From positions 496,001-560,000 of the forward strand of contig NZ_CP014301.1 in the NCBI RefSeq assembly GCF_001562255.1: DNA of 64,000 bases, read 5' to 3'. The translations under genes were made by a program, and so were the position numbers. Positions 20,319 to 28,724 of this stretch are shown piece by piece. This stretch comes from Bosea sp. PAMC 26642. GTDB lineage: Bacteria; Pseudomonadota; Alphaproteobacteria; Rhizobiales; Beijerinckiaceae. Position 1 is the first letter of the stretch. Every line of letters begins with the position of its first letter. A model generated the notes under the pieces. That model was given only the letters and a program-made list of their open reading frames with translations, had not been told where the DNA came from and did no database searches.

Positions 20319-21083
20319 CTACAGCCGCTCCCACACGAACGAAATGCCAAGCGCCCGCAGCGCCGGCTGCCACAGCCCGCTGGCCTGTTCGAGACGCTGC
20401 GCGTCATAGGCACCCTGGACCTGATGCACCTGCAGCTGCCAGCTCGCGCCACCCGAATCCGCCCAGGTCTTGCCGAGCAGCCGGCGCAGCCGCTCGGGAT
20501 CGCGCGCGCCGGGCCCGTTGCCGAACACCGTGAACTGCGGCGAGTTCTGCAGCATGTCGGAAACCACGAGCAGCGTCTTGTCTCCGCTCTGCACCCGCGT
20601 TTCGCGGCGCGACATCACATCGCCCATCGCCTCGACGATCGGCGAGAGGTTGCCCTTGGCCGGCTGCGCCAGCACGACCAGCGCCTCGTCGAGCGGCTTG
20701 CCGAACTTCTCGACCCATTTCAGGTAGTCGCGCCGCGGATTGCCGATCAGCTCGCTGGCGGTGCGGCCGGGATTGCACAGCGCGATCAGCGCCGGAAAGC
20801 CCGGCTCGAAACTGTCGTTGAAAACGTAGATCGAGAGCAGCCGGTCGGCCGGCAGCGCCTCTCCGACCGATTTGACCAGCCGCTTCAGCCGCCCGGCCTG
20901 GACCTCGCTCCACGGGTCGCTCTTGTCGACGAGGATCAGCGTGTGGCCGATAGGGTCGGTCTTGCGACACAAGGTCTCCGGATCGCGCGGCGGGCCGCCG
21001 AGCAGCGCCGGCGCTGCGAAGAAGCCGATCAGCGCGGCGCCCGCCAGAACGGAGGCGACGATCGCCCAGCTCTCGTTCTTCAT
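20319..21083 (-). CDS. Membrane-anchored von Willebrand A-like protein, unknown function
   Basis: A 254-residue protein with one N-terminal membrane anchor (about residues 7-28) and an extracytoplasmic or membrane-tethered domain. The strand HTLILVDKSDPWSEVQ and the later LLVVSDMLQNSP look like the first and fourth metal-site strands of a vWA fold, though the first motif is DKSD rather than the classic DxSxS. Conserved-looking CNPG and SPIVEAM segments lie between. It is the last of three co-oriented genes and follows the coiled-coil membrane protein by nine bases. I do not recognise a named family; a metal-dependent adhesion or scaffold role is only a guess. Confidence 0.7.
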   Translation of the reverse strand: MKNESWAIVASVLAGAALIGFFAAPALLGGPPRDPETLCRKTDPIGHTLILVDKSDPWSEVQAGRLKRLVKSVGEALPADRLLSIYVFNDSFEPGFPALIALCNPGRTASELIGNPRRDYLKWVEKFGKPLDEALVVLAQPAKGNLSPIVEAMGDVMSRRETRVQSGDKTLLVVSDMLQNSPQFTVFGNGPGARDPERLRRLLGKTWADSGGASWQLQVHQVQGAYDAQRLEQASGLWQPALRALGISFVWERL

Positions 21084-21092
21084 CGTCTGCGC

Positions 21093-22568
21093 CTAACGAG
21101 CCGTGGCAACGAATTCGGCGGCGATGGTCTTGCGCGCCGCCTCGTCCTGCTCGAACGCGTCGCGCCCGGCCTCTGCGGCGCGCGCCTTCAGCCGCTCGAT
21201 CTCGCCCGCCAGATCGACGCCGCGGATCAGTGCCAACTGGTCCTTGAGCTTGGCCTCGATCAGCGCCGGCATATTGGCGAGCTGCCGCTCGAAGTCGGCG
21301 AGGAGCGCCACGAGTGCGCCATAACTTTCCAGCTCCGGCGGCTGGTCGATCTCAGGCAAGGTCACGCCTTGCGAGAAATAGGCCGGCGGCAGATCGGTGC
21401 GCACTTTCAGGTTCGCGTCGCGATATTGCATCAGCGCCGCGTCCTTGGCGTCGCGCAGCTGTTGCAGCCGCGTAAAGTAGATGTCGCGCGCCTCGTCGGC
21501 CTGCGTCTTGGCGATCCGCAGTTGGCCGATCTCCGCCCGGCAATCGCTTCGGAAATCCTCGACCTGCCCGCGCAACTGCTCCAGCTCCGGCAGCAGATCG
21601 ACATCGATGCGCCGCCGCTCGGTCTCCACCGCGCTCCAGCGCTGCCGCCAGCTTTTGTAGGCGCTGGCATGGCCGGGATAGTGGCCGAAGGCGGCATAGC
21701 CTTTTGAAGCCGAGACGAAGGCGACGAGGCAGCCGATGATCACCAGTGCGATCGACTTCAGATCGTAGATGGCGAGCAGATTTGCCTGCATCCGCGGCAC
21801 CACCTGGATCGAGGTGGCATCGGGATTGGCTATCAGCATCTCGCGATAATGACCCACGGCCAGGTTGAACAGCACGATCACCAGCGCTATCCCGACAGAG
21901 GCGGGCAGGGCCCAGAACAGATGAGAGGCCTTGACATGCTGGCAGTAGCGCACCGGCCCCAGCCCCATGATGAAGCCGAGTGAAATGTTGAGCGCCGAGA
22001 TGATGACGGCCGTCGCTGCTCCGCCGACCAGGCCGAAATCGCTCGCTTCGGCGAAGAAATTGCCGTTCAGCAGGCTTTCGATCGCCAGCGGCACCACCAG
22101 AAAGGCCAGGATAAACTGCCATTTGTCGAGCTTGGGGTCGCTCATCCGCTTGTGCACGTAGTTGAAGTACTCGTATTCCCGCTTGGCCCGGAGCGCGTCG
22201 TAGACCTTCTGCTCGAGCTCGCTGCCATGCCGGGTCAGAGCCGCGCGCATTGCGGCCTCGATCGATTTGACACGAGTCGCGTAGCGCGACTCGGTAAAGC
22301 GCTCGCGCGCGCCGAGAACGGCGGCATGGACCGCGTTGAGCTTGGCCCCGACCTCCTGCCGAAGCGCCACCTGCATGTCCCGGACCTTGCCGAGGAGCGC
22401 GAGTTCGGTCTGCGACAGCATTGAGGAATGCGGCGGCGGATGGTTCGAGACGGCGTCGCTGGCGCCGCTTTGCCCAGCCTGAACGCTTTCGGCCAGGTGA
22501 TAGCCTGAGATCGGCGGCAGATCGGGCATCTGGCGGGCTGGCGAGGTGTCGCGCGGGTCAATGGACAT
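21093..22568 (-). CDS. Four-helix membrane protein with long coiled coil, unknown function
   Basis: A 491-residue protein. The first 50 residues are Pro/Ser-rich and likely disordered; residues about 50-150 are strongly charged and helical. Four hydrophobic segments follow at about 155-300 (including FILAFLVVPLAIESLL and IALVIIGCLVAFVSA). The remaining 180 residues are a charged, heptad-like coiled coil rich in Glu, Arg and Ala. This plan, a membrane bundle with a long helical tail, superficially recalls MotA/ZorA-type motor proteins, but I see no sequence signature to support that. Its start overlaps the end of the preceding membrane protein by 11 bases. The product probably forms a complex with its two neighbours. 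Confidence 0.75.
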   Translation of the reverse strand: MSIDPRDTSPARQMPDLPPISGYHLAESVQAGQSGASDAVSNHPPPHSSMLSQTELALLGKVRDMQVALRQEVGAKLNAVHAAVLGARERFTESRYATRVKSIEAAMRAALTRHGSELEQKVYDALRAKREYEYFNYVHKRMSDPKLDKWQFILAFLVVPLAIESLLNGNFFAEASDFGLVGGAATAVIISALNISLGFIMGLGPVRYCQHVKASHLFWALPASVGIALVIVLFNLAVGHYREMLIANPDATSIQVVPRMQANLLAIYDLKSIALVIIGCLVAFVSASKGYAAFGHYPGHASAYKSWRQRWSAVETERRRIDVDLLPELEQLRGQVEDFRSDCRAEIGQLRIAKTQADEARDIYFTRLQQLRDAKDAALMQYRDANLKVRTDLPPAYFSQGVTLPEIDQPPELESYGALVALLADFERQLANMPALIEAKLKDQLALIRGVDLAGEIERLKARAAEAGRDAFEQDEAARKTIAAEFVATAR

Positions 22569-23157
22569 GGGAGGCCCGCATCATGAACTGGCGCGCATCC
22601 ACGACATCGGCTCGAAAGTCGCGGAAGCCCGGATAGGCAGGTCGGCGATAGGCGCGGTCGAACCAGAAGGCGAGCGCGGTCAGCGCTGCTGCGATCGGAA
22701 TCGAGGGCGCGACCCAGGCGGCGAGGCTTCGGCCGCCATCGCCCTGCACCTGCAGGACGGCGAACACGCAGGCGACGATCGCAAGCATGGTCAGCATGGT
22801 TCCAATGATATGCCTGCCGGTGTCATGGGAGAGCTGTAGCACGACAGTCAGTCCAGTCGTCACGACGGCGGCACAGAGTTCCAGCACGACGATGAAAGCC
22901 AACAGCGCGGCAAGCAGGCCGAGCGTCAGCAAGAGCCAGCCTGCGTTCGGGGCGACGACGCCGAATACGCGCAGGGCCGCGTTGGAAGCGCTCCAGAAGC
23001 AGAAGATCAGCAGCACGATCACGAAGCAGGAGAGTATCCGGATGTCTCGCCACAAAGCATGGGCGATGGCGACGAGTCTTGCGCAGTAGGTATCCCGCAC
23101 CACGCGGCCGAATGTATGAAATGTCGATCTGATCTTGGGATGGATCGTCCGCAGCAT
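22558..23157 (-). CDS. Hypothetical membrane protein, first gene of a three-gene unit
   Basis: A 199-residue protein with about four hydrophobic helices (for example ILSCFVIVLLIFCFW, LLLTLGLLAALLAFIVVLEL and LTMLAIVACVFAVL) and a basic N-terminus. ATG 23157 is used; the frame is open further upstream through moaA's 3' end, but that part looks non-coding. It overlaps the next gene by 11 bases. A plausible promoter lies 32 bases upstream. No family is recognised. Together with the coiled-coil and vWA-like products it could make a membrane assembly. Confidence 0.7.
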   Translation of the reverse strand: MLRTIHPKIRSTFHTFGRVVRDTYCARLVAIAHALWRDIRILSCFVIVLLIFCFWSASNAALRVFGVVAPNAGWLLLTLGLLAALLAFIVVLELCAAVVTTGLTVVLQLSHDTGRHIIGTMLTMLAIVACVFAVLQVQGDGGRSLAAWVAPSIPIAAALTALAFWFDRAYRRPAYPGFRDFRADVVDARQFMMRASHVH

Positions 23158-23188
23158 CCAACACCCGCAACACGCTCGACCAGCGCCC

Positions 23189-23216
23189 AACCTATCCGAC
23201 CATGATAGGAGGTCAA
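23189..23216 (-). promoter_or_regulatory. Candidate sigma-70-like promoter of the three-gene membrane operon
   Basis: On the minus strand TTGACC (23211-23216) and TAGGTT (23189-23194) are separated by 16 bases, and the -10 box ends 31 bases before ATG 23157. It lies in the 98-base gap after moaA and would let the operon be expressed on its own. Confidence 0.35.
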
Positions 23217-23255
23217 GATTGCGTCCGGCCGCGTCGGAAATCCGATACCTGCGTC

Positions 23256-24299
23256 CTAGCCGCCGGTCACGCTCATATGGCGCCCGACCGCGGGCCGCTC
23301 GCGCCGCCGGTCGATGACGAAGTCGTGGCCCTTGGGCTTGCGCGAGATCGCCTCGTCCATGGCGCGGTGAAGCATGGCGTCGTCCGCCGAGGCGCGGATC
23401 GGCGCCCTCAAATCGGCGGCGTCCTCTTGCCCTAAGCACATATAGAGCGTGCCGGTGCAGGTCAGCCGGACGCGGTTGCAGCTCTCGCAGAAATTATGCG
23501 TCATCGGCGTGATGAAGCCGACGAGCCCGCCGGTCTCCTTCACGCGTACATAGCGCGCAGGCCCGCCCGTCCGGTAGGGATCGTCGATCAAGTTGTAACG
23601 GTCCATCAGCCGAGCCCGCACGATCGAGAGCGGGAGGAACTGGTCGATGCGGCCGGGCTCGATCTCGCCCATCGGCATCACTTCGATCAGCGTCAGGTCC
23701 ATGCCCAGCCCGTGAGCCCAGCTCATCAGGCTCTCGATCTCGTCCTCGTTGACGCCCTTGAGTGCGACGGCGTTGATCTTGACCCGCAGCCCCGCCTTGC
23801 GCGCCGCCTCGATGCCGCCGAGCACCTTGCCGAGATCGCCCCAGCGCGTGATCTTGCGGAACTTGTCGGCATCCAGCGTATCGAGCGAGACGTTGATCCG
23901 CCGCACGCCGTAGTCAGCCAGTTCCTGCGCATAGCGGTCGAGCAGGGAGCCGTTGGTCGTCAGCGTCAGTTCTTCCAGCGCGCCGGAGGCGAGATGGCGC
24001 GAGAGCGAGCGGAACAGGCTCATCACGTCGCGCCGCACCAGCGGTTCGCCGCCGGTCAGCCGCAGCTTGCGCGTGCCGCGCGCGACAAAGGCGGTGGCGA
24101 CGCGGTCGATCTCCTCCAGCGTCAGCAGATCGCGCTTCGGCAGGAAGGTCATGTCCTCGGACATGCAGTAGACGCAGCGGAAATCGCAGCGATCCGTCAC
24201 CGAAATGCGCAGATACGAGATGTCGCGGCCGAACGGATCGATCAGCGGCGCACGCGCGATCTGAGAGATTCCATTGGGCTTGATGTCGTCGAGAAGCAC
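23256..24299 (-). CDS. moaA: GTP 3',8-cyclase, molybdenum cofactor synthesis
   Basis: A 347-residue radical SAM enzyme catalysing the first step of molybdopterin synthesis, from GTP to 3',8-cyclo-7,8-dihydro-GTP. The N-terminal cluster motif is C38-DFR-C42-VY-C45. The C-terminal cluster is supplied by [13 protein letters not shown] in part plus a further cysteine near LYMCLG. The chain ends in Gly-Gly, as required in MoaA. The start is GTG at 24299; no ATG gives a complete N-terminus. The DUF971 gene is divergent from it. No other moa genes are in the window. Confidence 0.96.
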   Translation of the reverse strand: MLLDDIKPNGISQIARAPLIDPFGRDISYLRISVTDRCDFRCVYCMSEDMTFLPKRDLLTLEEIDRVATAFVARGTRKLRLTGGEPLVRRDVMSLFRSLSRHLASGALEELTLTTNGSLLDRYAQELADYGVRRINVSLDTLDADKFRKITRWGDLGKVLGGIEAARKAGLRVKINAVALKGVNEDEIESLMSWAHGLGMDLTLIEVMPMGEIEPGRIDQFLPLSIVRARLMDRYNLIDDPYRTGGPARYVRVKETGGLVGFITPMTHNFCESCNRVRLTCTGTLYMCLGQEDAADLRAPIRASADDAMLHRAMDEAISRKPKGHDFVIDRRRERPAVGRHMSVTGG

Positions 24300-24444
24300 G
24301 CGGGCGTCATCCCAGGATCAGGTCGGCCGCTTATCACCCAGGAGGGCTGCGACGGCCGATTGCTTTAGCCCCGAGACATTGGCATTGCGGACGCCAAGGT
24401 CAAGCGCGGCCATCGTCGCATCCGGCCCTGGAGATTGCACGATC

Positions 24445-24813
24445 ATGTCAGCCTGGCCGACCGAGATCCGCCTGTCGAAGGATCGTAGAACACTGCATGT
24501 CACTTTCGAGGACGGCGCGTCCTACGCGCTGCCGGCCGAACTGCTGCGCGTCGAGAGCCCCTCGGCCGAGGTCCAGGGCCACGGCCCGACGCAGAAGAAG
24601 ACCGTGCCCGGCAAGGCCGATGTCGAGATCCTCAAGGTCGATCCGGTTGGCCACTATGCCGTCAAGCTGACCTTTGACGACATGCACGACACCGGCATCT
24701 TTGCCTGGGTCTATCTGCGCGAACTCGGCGAGCAAGGCGAGGCGAAGATGCAGGCCTATCTCGACGCGCTGGCCGAGCAGGGACTTTCGCGTGAGCGGGG
24801 AGGGCGGCGATAG
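24445..24813 (+). CDS. DUF971 (gamma-butyrobetaine hydroxylase-like N-terminal domain) protein
   Basis: A 122-residue stand-alone DUF971 domain. The pattern PTEIRLSKDRRTLHVTFEDG, then YALPAELLRVESPSAEVQGH and VGHYAVKLTFDD..HDTGIFAW is typical. The same fold is found at the N-terminus of gamma-butyrobetaine hydroxylase and fused to Mrp-type iron-sulfur carriers; free-standing forms are common in proteobacteria but their role is not settled. ATG 24445 follows a non-coding stretch. It lies divergent from moaA and 63 bases ahead of the cardiolipin synthase gene. Confidence 0.9.
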   Translation: MSAWPTEIRLSKDRRTLHVTFEDGASYALPAELLRVESPSAEVQGHGPTQKKTVPGKADVEILKVDPVGHYAVKLTFDDMHDTGIFAWVYLRELGEQGEAKMQAYLDALAEQGLSRERGGRR

Positions 24814-24876
24814 GCCGGTCGCGCGGAGCTTTTCCGATGTCAAAACAGGGCATTTCCGCGTAAATCCGGTAAAGCC

Positions 24877-26304
24877 ATGGACCCCACCGCCCTGACACCG
24901 ACGCTGTCCGCTCACGGCCCCCTGCTGCTGACGGCCGCCCACGTCGCTACCGCAGGCATCGTCACGATCCATGCCTTGCTAGGAAAGCGCGACGTTCCCG
25001 CCGCCATCGGCTGGATCGGCCTGGCCTGGCTTTCGCCCTTTTTTGGTCCGCTGCTTTATTTCGGCTTCGGCATCAACCGGGTGAAGCGCCGCGCCCGGCG
25101 CCTGCGCGGCGCAAGCGAGGGCGGCACCGGGCCTGCCACGGCCGAGACCGTCCCCGCTGGTCCTTCCGACAGTCTGCAGATCGCGGTTGGAGCGATCACC
25201 GGATTGCCGACGGAGCCCGGCACGGTCGTCGCGGTGCTGGACTCCGGCGACGAAGCCTATCCGCGGATGCTGGCGGCCATCGACGGTGCAAGATCCAGCA
25301 TCGCGCTCTCGACCTTCATCTTCCGGGCCGACGAACTCGGCCTGCGCTTCGTCGAGGCGCTGGCCCGCGCGCATGACCGCGGTGTCGCGGTTCGGGTTCT
25401 GATCGACGGCTTCGGCGGCGGCTTCTTGCTGTCCCGGGCTTACCACCGCTTGCGCCGGCGGGGCGTGCCGGCCGCCCGCTATCTTCATTCCCTGCTGCCA
25501 TGGAAGATGCCACTGCTCGATCTGCGGCTGCACAAGAAGATTCTCGTCGTCGACGGTGAGAAAGCCTTCATCGGCGGCCTCAACATCGGCGCCGAAAACC
25601 TGCTGGCGACGCAGCCGCGCGAGCCGGTGCGCGACATGCACTTCGAGGTCGAGGGGCCTGTCGTCAGGCAGGTCGCCGAGAGCTTCCAGGACGACTGGGC
25701 CTTCTCGACATTGGAGGTTCTCGACGGCCCGGAGTGGGCTTCGGCCGTGGATCGCGGCGGCAGCGCGCCTGCCCGCGTCATTTCCTCAGGGCCGGACCAG
25801 AGCGTCGACCAACTCATGCTGGTCCTGCTGTCGGCGATCAACTCCGCGTCGTCGTCGCTGCGGATCGTGACGCCCTATTTCCTGCCCGACGAGCAGGTCA
25901 TCACCGCACTGCAGCTGGCCGCGCTGCGGGGCGTCGAGGTTCACATCGTCATCCCGGCGGTGAACAACCATCGCCTGGCGGGATGGGCGATGCAGGCGCA
26001 TATCCGGCCGCTTATCAACGCCGGTTGCCACCTCTGGCGCTCTCCGCCGCCCTTCGATCACTCGAAGCTCGCGACGATCGACGACGCCTGGTGCCTGATC
26101 GGCAGCGCCAACTGGGATGCGCGCAGCCTGCGGCTGAACTTCGAGATCACGCTGGAATTCTACGATCGCGACCTGGTGCGGCGCCTCAACGACATCATCG
26201 ACAGCAAACGGGGCCATGCCGTCACGCTGGCCGACCTCGATGCTCGCTGGCCCATGGTGAAGATACGCGATGCGGCGGCCAGGCTCACGATGCCCTACAT
26301 TTAG
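24877..26304 (+). CDS. cls: Cardiolipin synthase, phospholipase D type
   Basis: A 475-residue membrane enzyme that condenses two phosphatidylglycerols to cardiolipin. Two hydrophobic N-terminal segments (about 14-35 and 42-65) contain the PLDc_N signature IGWIGLAWLSPFFGPLLYF. Both HKD motifs are complete: H219-KKILVVD and H395-SKLATID, each followed by the Gly-rich region (FIGGLN and LIGSANWD). Length and layout match bacterial Cls. It may be cotranscribed with the DUF971 gene; it ends before a palindromic repeat. Confidence 0.93.
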   Translation: MDPTALTPTLSAHGPLLLTAAHVATAGIVTIHALLGKRDVPAAIGWIGLAWLSPFFGPLLYFGFGINRVKRRARRLRGASEGGTGPATAETVPAGPSDSLQIAVGAITGLPTEPGTVVAVLDSGDEAYPRMLAAIDGARSSIALSTFIFRADELGLRFVEALARAHDRGVAVRVLIDGFGGGFLLSRAYHRLRRRGVPAARYLHSLLPWKMPLLDLRLHKKILVVDGEKAFIGGLNIGAENLLATQPREPVRDMHFEVEGPVVRQVAESFQDDWAFSTLEVLDGPEWASAVDRGGSAPARVISSGPDQSVDQLMLVLLSAINSASSSLRIVTPYFLPDEQVITALQLAALRGVEVHIVIPAVNNHRLAGWAMQAHIRPLINAGCHLWRSPPPFDHSKLATIDDAWCLIGSANWDARSLRLNFEITLEFYDRDLVRRLNDIIDSKRGHAVTLADLDARWPMVKIRDAAARLTMPYI

Positions 26305-26321
26305 ATCTGCAGCAAAACCTG

Positions 26322-26472
26322 CGTCATTCCGGGGCGGCCCGCAGGGCCGAGCCCGGAACCCATATGCACAGCGGGCTGCCGGAAGAGGCGTTGTGGCGGC
26401 CTGTCGCTTCTTCCGGATGCGGTCGCGCTTATGGGTTCCGGGCTCTTCGCTCCGCGAAGCCCCGGAATGACG
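26322..26472. repeat. Nested palindromic extragenic repeat
   Basis: The outer arms CGTCATTCCGGGG (26322-26334) and CCCCGGAATGACG (26460-26472) are exact reverse complements. An inner 16-bp pair, GAGCCCGGAACCCATA at 26349-26364 and TATGGGTTCCGGGCTC at 26430-26445, is also exact. The 151-base element could form a long branched hairpin. It resembles the element at 9178-9288. Confidence 0.8.
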
Positions 26473-26505
26473 AGCCGCATTGCCGGTGATCGTCAGTTCG
26501 CGCGC

Positions 26506-26539
26506 AAGAAAAAAGGGCCGGCGTCTCCGCCGGCCCTTT
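26506..26539 (-). terminator. Intrinsic terminator of the L,D-transpeptidase gene
   Basis: On the minus strand a 12-bp stem (AAAGGGCCGGCG / CGCCGGCCCTTT) with a four-base loop runs into further T residues. It begins about 22 bases after the transpeptidase stop. Confidence 0.85.
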
Positions 26540-26560
26540 CCAGCTCTCAGTGCAAAATGC

Positions 26561-27136
26561 TCAGCGCGCGACCACGACCCGGGTGCCGACCTTCACGCGC
26601 TCGTAGAGGTCGATCACGTCCTCGTTCAGCATCCGGATGCAGCCCGAGGAGACCGCCTGGCCGATCGTCTCCGGCTCGTTCGAGCCGTGGATGCGATAGA
26701 GCGAGGAGCCGAGATACATGGCGCGGGCACCCATCGGGTTCTCCGGGCCGCCCGGCATGAAGCGCGGCAGGTCGGGACGGCGCTTCAGCATCTGCGAAGG
26801 CGGTGTCCAGGTTGGCCATTCGGCCTTGCGGGTGATGTTCTGCGAGCCGGCCCAGTCGAAGCCGGGGCGGCCGACGCCGACGCCGTAGCGCATCGCCTTG
26901 CCGTCGGGCATCACCAGATAGAGGCGACGCTCGCTGGTGTTGATCACAACGGTGCCGGGGCGCTGCTTGCCGTCATAGGAGACGACCTCACGCGGAATCG
27001 CGGTCGCCTGCGCCTTGGCGGGCTCGACGCCCTGCACGAGCGGCTGGCGGGTGAGGGGATCGATCTCATAGGCGGAAGCGGAGGTCGCGGCGGCGACCAG
27101 GCCGGCGATCATAGCCAGGCGGGAAAAACGGTTCAT
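26561..27136 (-). CDS. L,D-transpeptidase, YkuD (ErfK/YbiS) family
   Basis: A 191-residue exported enzyme that cross-links peptidoglycan stem peptides or attaches proteins to them. Signal peptide at about 1-22 (ending SASAYE). The YkuD domain covers about 60-190; the catalytic signature is H150-GSNEP and S-SGC166-IRM, including the nucleophilic cysteine. ATG 27136 is preceded by AGAGGT and gives a clean signal sequence; the earlier in-frame ATG would spoil it. Next upstream on the same strand is a lytic transglycosylase gene, so cell-wall functions cluster here. Confidence 0.93.
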   Translation of the reverse strand: MNRFSRLAMIAGLVAAATSASAYEIDPLTRQPLVQGVEPAKAQATAIPREVVSYDGKQRPGTVVINTSERRLYLVMPDGKAMRYGVGVGRPGFDWAGSQNITRKAEWPTWTPPSQMLKRRPDLPRFMPGGPENPMGARAMYLGSSLYRIHGSNEPETIGQAVSSGCIRMLNEDVIDLYERVKVGTRVVVAR

Positions 27137-27315
27137 CTGGACCTCTAAAGGCGACGGGAAGGGGCGCGGGTCATGAAGTTGGCCCAAAAAGGTCAACGTC
27201 TTCTCAATTTTTTGTCAGACTCCTGCCGGAGTCGCAATTGCGACCCCATCACATCGGCGCGAGCCCAGGGCTTTGCGCACCGCCGTTGCGCACCTGCAAC
27301 ATAAACGGCATCCGT

Positions 27316-28185
27316 TCAGCTTCGCAGCACCACGCAGGCGCCGCCATTGGCCTGGATTCGGCGGCACAGGGCTGCGGCTTCGACACGTGTCGCGGCAGGC
27401 AGCCGCACCCTGTAGAAGGCACGCGTGCCGCGGCTGCGCAGCCTTGTGCCGATGACCATGGGTTGAAGCTCGCCGATGATGGCGCGGTGTCGGCTCCCCG
27501 CCCGCTGGAATGCACTCAGCGCCCGCGCTTTCGAGAAATTGCCGGCAAGCTGCACGCCCCACGGCGCGAATGGCGCTTCGATGGTGGCCAGTTGTGGCCT
27601 GCCGGCTCTGATCGACGCTAACGTCGTCAGGCAGAGCGCGGCACTGTCGGGGGCCGCTGCGCGGGCAGGGCGGTCGCGGCCCTCGCCATTGGCCGCCTCT
27701 CGCGCGTCGTCGGCCCAGGCCTGCGCCGTCGCTCCCGTGATCGCGAAGACGTAGTTCTCGGTCTCGAAGGGCAGGCCGCCGCGCCCGGCCATCCAGGCCG
27801 AGACCCGGCCAGGCCCGCCGTTATAGGCTGCGGCTGCGAGCCCCCAATTGCCGAAGCGCTGGCGCAGCTCCGCCAGCAGATGGGCGGCCTTGGGTAGGGC
27901 CTGCTCGGGATCGAACGGATCGGCCAGACCGCGCTCGCGTGCCGTACCGGGCATGAACTGCGCCACGCCCTGCGCACCTGCCGGGCTGGTGACGCCGGCG
28001 CGAAAGCTCGATTCCTGGAAGATCAGCCGCGTCAGGAAGGCGGGCGGTACGGCGTTGGCAACTGCGGCATCGTCGATCAGGCGGCACAGCGCCGCATCGA
28101 TGCCCGACGAAGGTGGCTCCTGCGCCGCGAGAGCCTGCGGCAGACCGAGCATGACCGCAGCCAGAAGGGCGACCCGCCAACGCAT
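27316..28185 (-). CDS. Lytic transglycosylase with C-terminal SPOR-like domain
   Basis: A 289-residue exported murein hydrolase. Signal peptide about 1-21. The SLT domain (about 35-155) has the catalytic glutamate E58 in IFQESSF, followed by AGAQGVAQFMPGTA and AAAYNGGPGRV, the usual family motifs. Residues about 215-289 (WGVQLAGNFSKARALSAF to GGACVVLRS) look like a SPOR domain, which binds denuded glycan strands at division sites. ATG 28185 lies 10 bases after the stop of the RidA gene, indicating an operon. Confidence 0.88.
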   Translation of the reverse strand: MRWRVALLAAVMLGLPQALAAQEPPSSGIDAALCRLIDDAAVANAVPPAFLTRLIFQESSFRAGVTSPAGAQGVAQFMPGTARERGLADPFDPEQALPKAAHLLAELRQRFGNWGLAAAAYNGGPGRVSAWMAGRGGLPFETENYVFAITGATAQAWADDAREAANGEGRDRPARAAAPDSAALCLTTLASIRAGRPQLATIEAPFAPWGVQLAGNFSKARALSAFQRAGSRHRAIIGELQPMVIGTRLRSRGTRAFYRVRLPAATRVEAAALCRRIQANGGACVVLRS

Positions 28186-28195
28186 GCGGCGACCG

Positions 28196-28555
28196 TCAGG
28201 CCGACCGCTTGGCAGCGACGGCCGTGATCTCGATGGCATAGCCCGGCGAGGCCAGCGCCGCCTGGACGGTCGCGCGAGCCGGCGCCTGTCCGGGCGCGAC
28301 CCAGGCGTCCCAGACCGCGTTCATCTCGGCGATTTTGCCGATGTCGGTCAGGAAAATCTGCACGCTGAGAATGCTCTCCTTGCCGCTCCCGGCGCTTTCC
28401 AGCGTCTCTTCCAGCAACGCCAGAACCTCCGCCGTTTGCTCCGCCAGAGCGGCGCCCTGCGTCGTCTCGGCGACATGGCCGGCGAGGAAGACGATGCCGT
28501 TGAAGGCCGCCGCGTCGCACCAGCGTGGTGTCAGGCCCGTCCGTTCGATGGTCAT
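28196..28555 (-). CDS. RidA/YjgF family protein
   Basis: A 119-residue RidA-type protein. The C-terminal half contains LASPGYAIEITAVAA and the segment PARATVQAA, whose Arg is the one that holds the imine/enamine substrate carboxylate in active RidA proteins. Family members hydrolyse reactive enamines/imines from PLP enzymes, protecting metabolism. It is the first gene of a short unit with the transglycosylase. The combination is probably positional rather than functional. It may belong to a divergent Rid subgroup, so deaminase activity is not certain. Confidence 0.85.
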   Translation of the reverse strand: MTIERTGLTPRWCDAAAFNGIVFLAGHVAETTQGAALAEQTAEVLALLEETLESAGSGKESILSVQIFLTDIGKIAEMNAVWDAWVAPGQAPARATVQAALASPGYAIEITAVAAKRSA

Positions 28556-28649
28556 TGTGAGGCAAATCCCTGTCCAAATCGGTGGTGATTCCGGTGTCCA
28601 CCCTATCCTTGACGCGATCCGGCTCCGCGACTAGGAGAAGGGCCGGTGC

Positions 28650-28724
28650 GGGCGACTAGCTCAGCGGTAGAGCACTCCCTTCACACGGGAGTGGTCACAG
28701 GTTCGATCCCTGTGTCGCCCACCA
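28650..28724 (+). tRNA. tRNA-Val (anticodon CAC)
   Basis: The acceptor stem GGGCGAC pairs with GTCGCCC, followed by A and an encoded CCA. The anticodon arm is CTCCC-TTCACAC-GGGAG, with CAC at 28682-28684. The T arm CACAG-GTTCGAT-CCCTGTG is standard. It reads valine GUG codons. The opposing gph gene overlaps its 3' half. Confidence 0.96.

Noticed and set aside
20319..23157. Zorya-type (ZorAB) defence system
   Set aside because: Only the general plan (membrane helices plus long coiled coil) is similar; there is no OmpA-like ZorB, no helicase or nuclease gene nearby, and no MotA motif that I can see.
22558..23439. Longer start for the first gene of the membrane operon, overlapping moaA
   Set aside because: The extra residues are Arg-rich and antisense-like in composition over moaA's coding end, while ATG 23157 has a candidate promoter just upstream.
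26322..26472. Palindromic repeats as a CRISPR array
   Set aside because: The repeats are nested inverted pairs, not regularly spaced direct repeats with unique spacers, and no cas genes are present.
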